This document shows positions 63,544-64,000 of a stretch of 64,000 nucleotides of DNA, one piece after another. How positions within the stretch are numbered: position 1 is the first letter of the stretch; each line of letters opens with the position of its first letter. The DNA lies in the NCBI RefSeq assembly GCF_030315685.1, contig NZ_JASXSI010000007.1, positions 1-64,000 on the forward strand, in the 5' to 3' direction. The notes below the pieces were generated by a model. That model was not told the DNA's origin and ran no database searches. It worked only from the letters and a program-made list of their open reading frames with translations. A program made the translations under genes and the position numbers. The stretch comes from Gordonia sp. ABSL11-1 (GTDB lineage: Bacteria > Actinomycetota > Actinomycetes > Mycobacteriales > Mycobacteriaceae).

Positions 63544-64000
63544 TCACGCCGCGTTGAGAGCTGCGCGTAGTCGCGCATCCACCAGGCTGTCGTGGACGAA
63601 GCGGAAGCCCACCGCAGTCGCTGCCGTACTGGCATGCCCCCGCCCGAATGGAGTGACGATGTCGATCACATGTCCGCCGTCGCTCTGGTGCACCGTGAAC
63701 GTCCACCCGTCGGCCTCCTTCGCGTGGTTGTGAGCGCGGCAGAGCCCATTCCCGTTCTCGGCGTCCGTGGCTCCGCCCAGTCGGTGGGGCAGGGCGTGGT
63801 CGATCTCCTCGATCGCTGCTCCGCAGTAGTCCACCCGACAGATCCGGTCACGCATCTTGATGAAGTGCGCCAACGCTTTCGGGAAGCACCTAGACTTCGC
63901 GTCCATCGATACCAATGATCCGTCAGTTGGACGCATATAGAGACGACGAATGCTGGTCGCGACTTCACTGTCGGCTGCGAACCCGTCAGTGATCAGGCGT
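63544..64000 (-). CDS. HNH endonuclease domain protein (DUF222-type), 5' part outside the window
   Basis: The frame stays open through base 64000, so the ATG at 63936 is probably internal and the gene starts beyond the edge. The visible C-terminal part has the HNH core CRVDYCGAAIEEIDHALPHR (zinc Cys pair and catalytic DH) followed by LGGATDAENGNGLCRAHNHAK (Asn and His). It matches the many-copy DUF222-HNH proteins of Gordonia, Mycobacterium and Rhodococcus, of unknown role and often in accessory regions. It is convergent with the preceding gene, three bases apart. Confidence 0.85.
   Translation of the reverse strand, partial: RLITDGFAADSEVATSIRRLYMRPTDGSLVSMDAKSRCFPKALAHFIKMRDRICRVDYCGAAIEEIDHALPHRLGGATDAENGNGLCRAHNHAKEADGWTFTVHQSDGGHVIDIVTPFGRGHASTAATAVGFRFVHDSLVDARLRAALNAA

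Overview
The window reads as chromosome from a high-GC, mycolic-acid-containing actinobacterium, most likely Gordonia or a close relative. The reasons are codon use, frequent GTG starts, PspC/EsrSR-type signalling, type VII (ESX) substrates, DUF3558 lipoproteins, a DUF222-type HNH nuclease gene at the right edge, and a gene set that tracks the Mycobacterium tuberculosis Rv3303c-Rv3396c interval. Genus-level assignment is inference. I found no tRNA, rRNA, CRISPR array, insertion sequence or prophage.

Left part (1-20100): the end of guaA is followed by an EsrISR-like envelope-stress locus (divergent PspC membrane protein, PspC histidine kinase, LuxR-type regulator) and a membrane Ser/Thr kinase. 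Next come three LexA-controlled units: an Rv2578c-like radical SAM gene, imuA'-imuB, and dnaE2 further right. These encode the mycobacterial-type SOS mutasome. Between imuB and dnaE2 lie a D-threonine aldolase-like enzyme, an acrA1-like two-domain reductase gene broken by a single frameshift, an acetyltransferase remnant, and a MarR/isochorismatase/MFS operon behind a 32-bp perfect palindrome. DUF167, trmL and a threonine dehydratase-like gene follow.

Middle (20100-34240): folD-DUF3017; an actin-fold membrane protein; metY-metX behind a SAM-IV riboswitch; a secreted cutinase/PE-PPE-type hydrolase; an efflux MFS; bacterioferritin and its ferredoxin with an IdeR-like box; xthA; trpS; a YhjD-type membrane protein; and a DacB-type carboxypeptidase. 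Beside the last lies a decayed adenosine/adenine deaminase gene with two internal deletions.

34800-42800 looks like an amine (putrescine/GABA-type) catabolic locus. It holds an Lrp regulator plus class III aminotransferase, a divergent aldehyde dehydrogenase plus amine-oxidising flavoprotein, and an APC permease with a universal stress protein and a glutamine amidotransferase-like protein. 43400-46850 is sdhCDAB. 47069-60485 is nucleoside salvage (cdd-deoA-add, upp, pmmB, punA) with an acidic Rv3311-like protein, an ESX-target/NlpC pair, an ABC ATPase, enoyl-CoA hydratase, an M20 amidohydrolase, a GGCT-like protein and lpdA.

Right edge (60486-64000): 34-bp tandem repeats lead into an AT-richer patch. 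The patch holds a DUF3558 lipoprotein gene coupled to a WXG100-like gene whose base composition changes in mid-gene. A divergent Gly/Ala-rich ESX substrate with a coupled small gene follows, then a truncated HNH endonuclease gene. This is the most accessory-looking stretch of the window.
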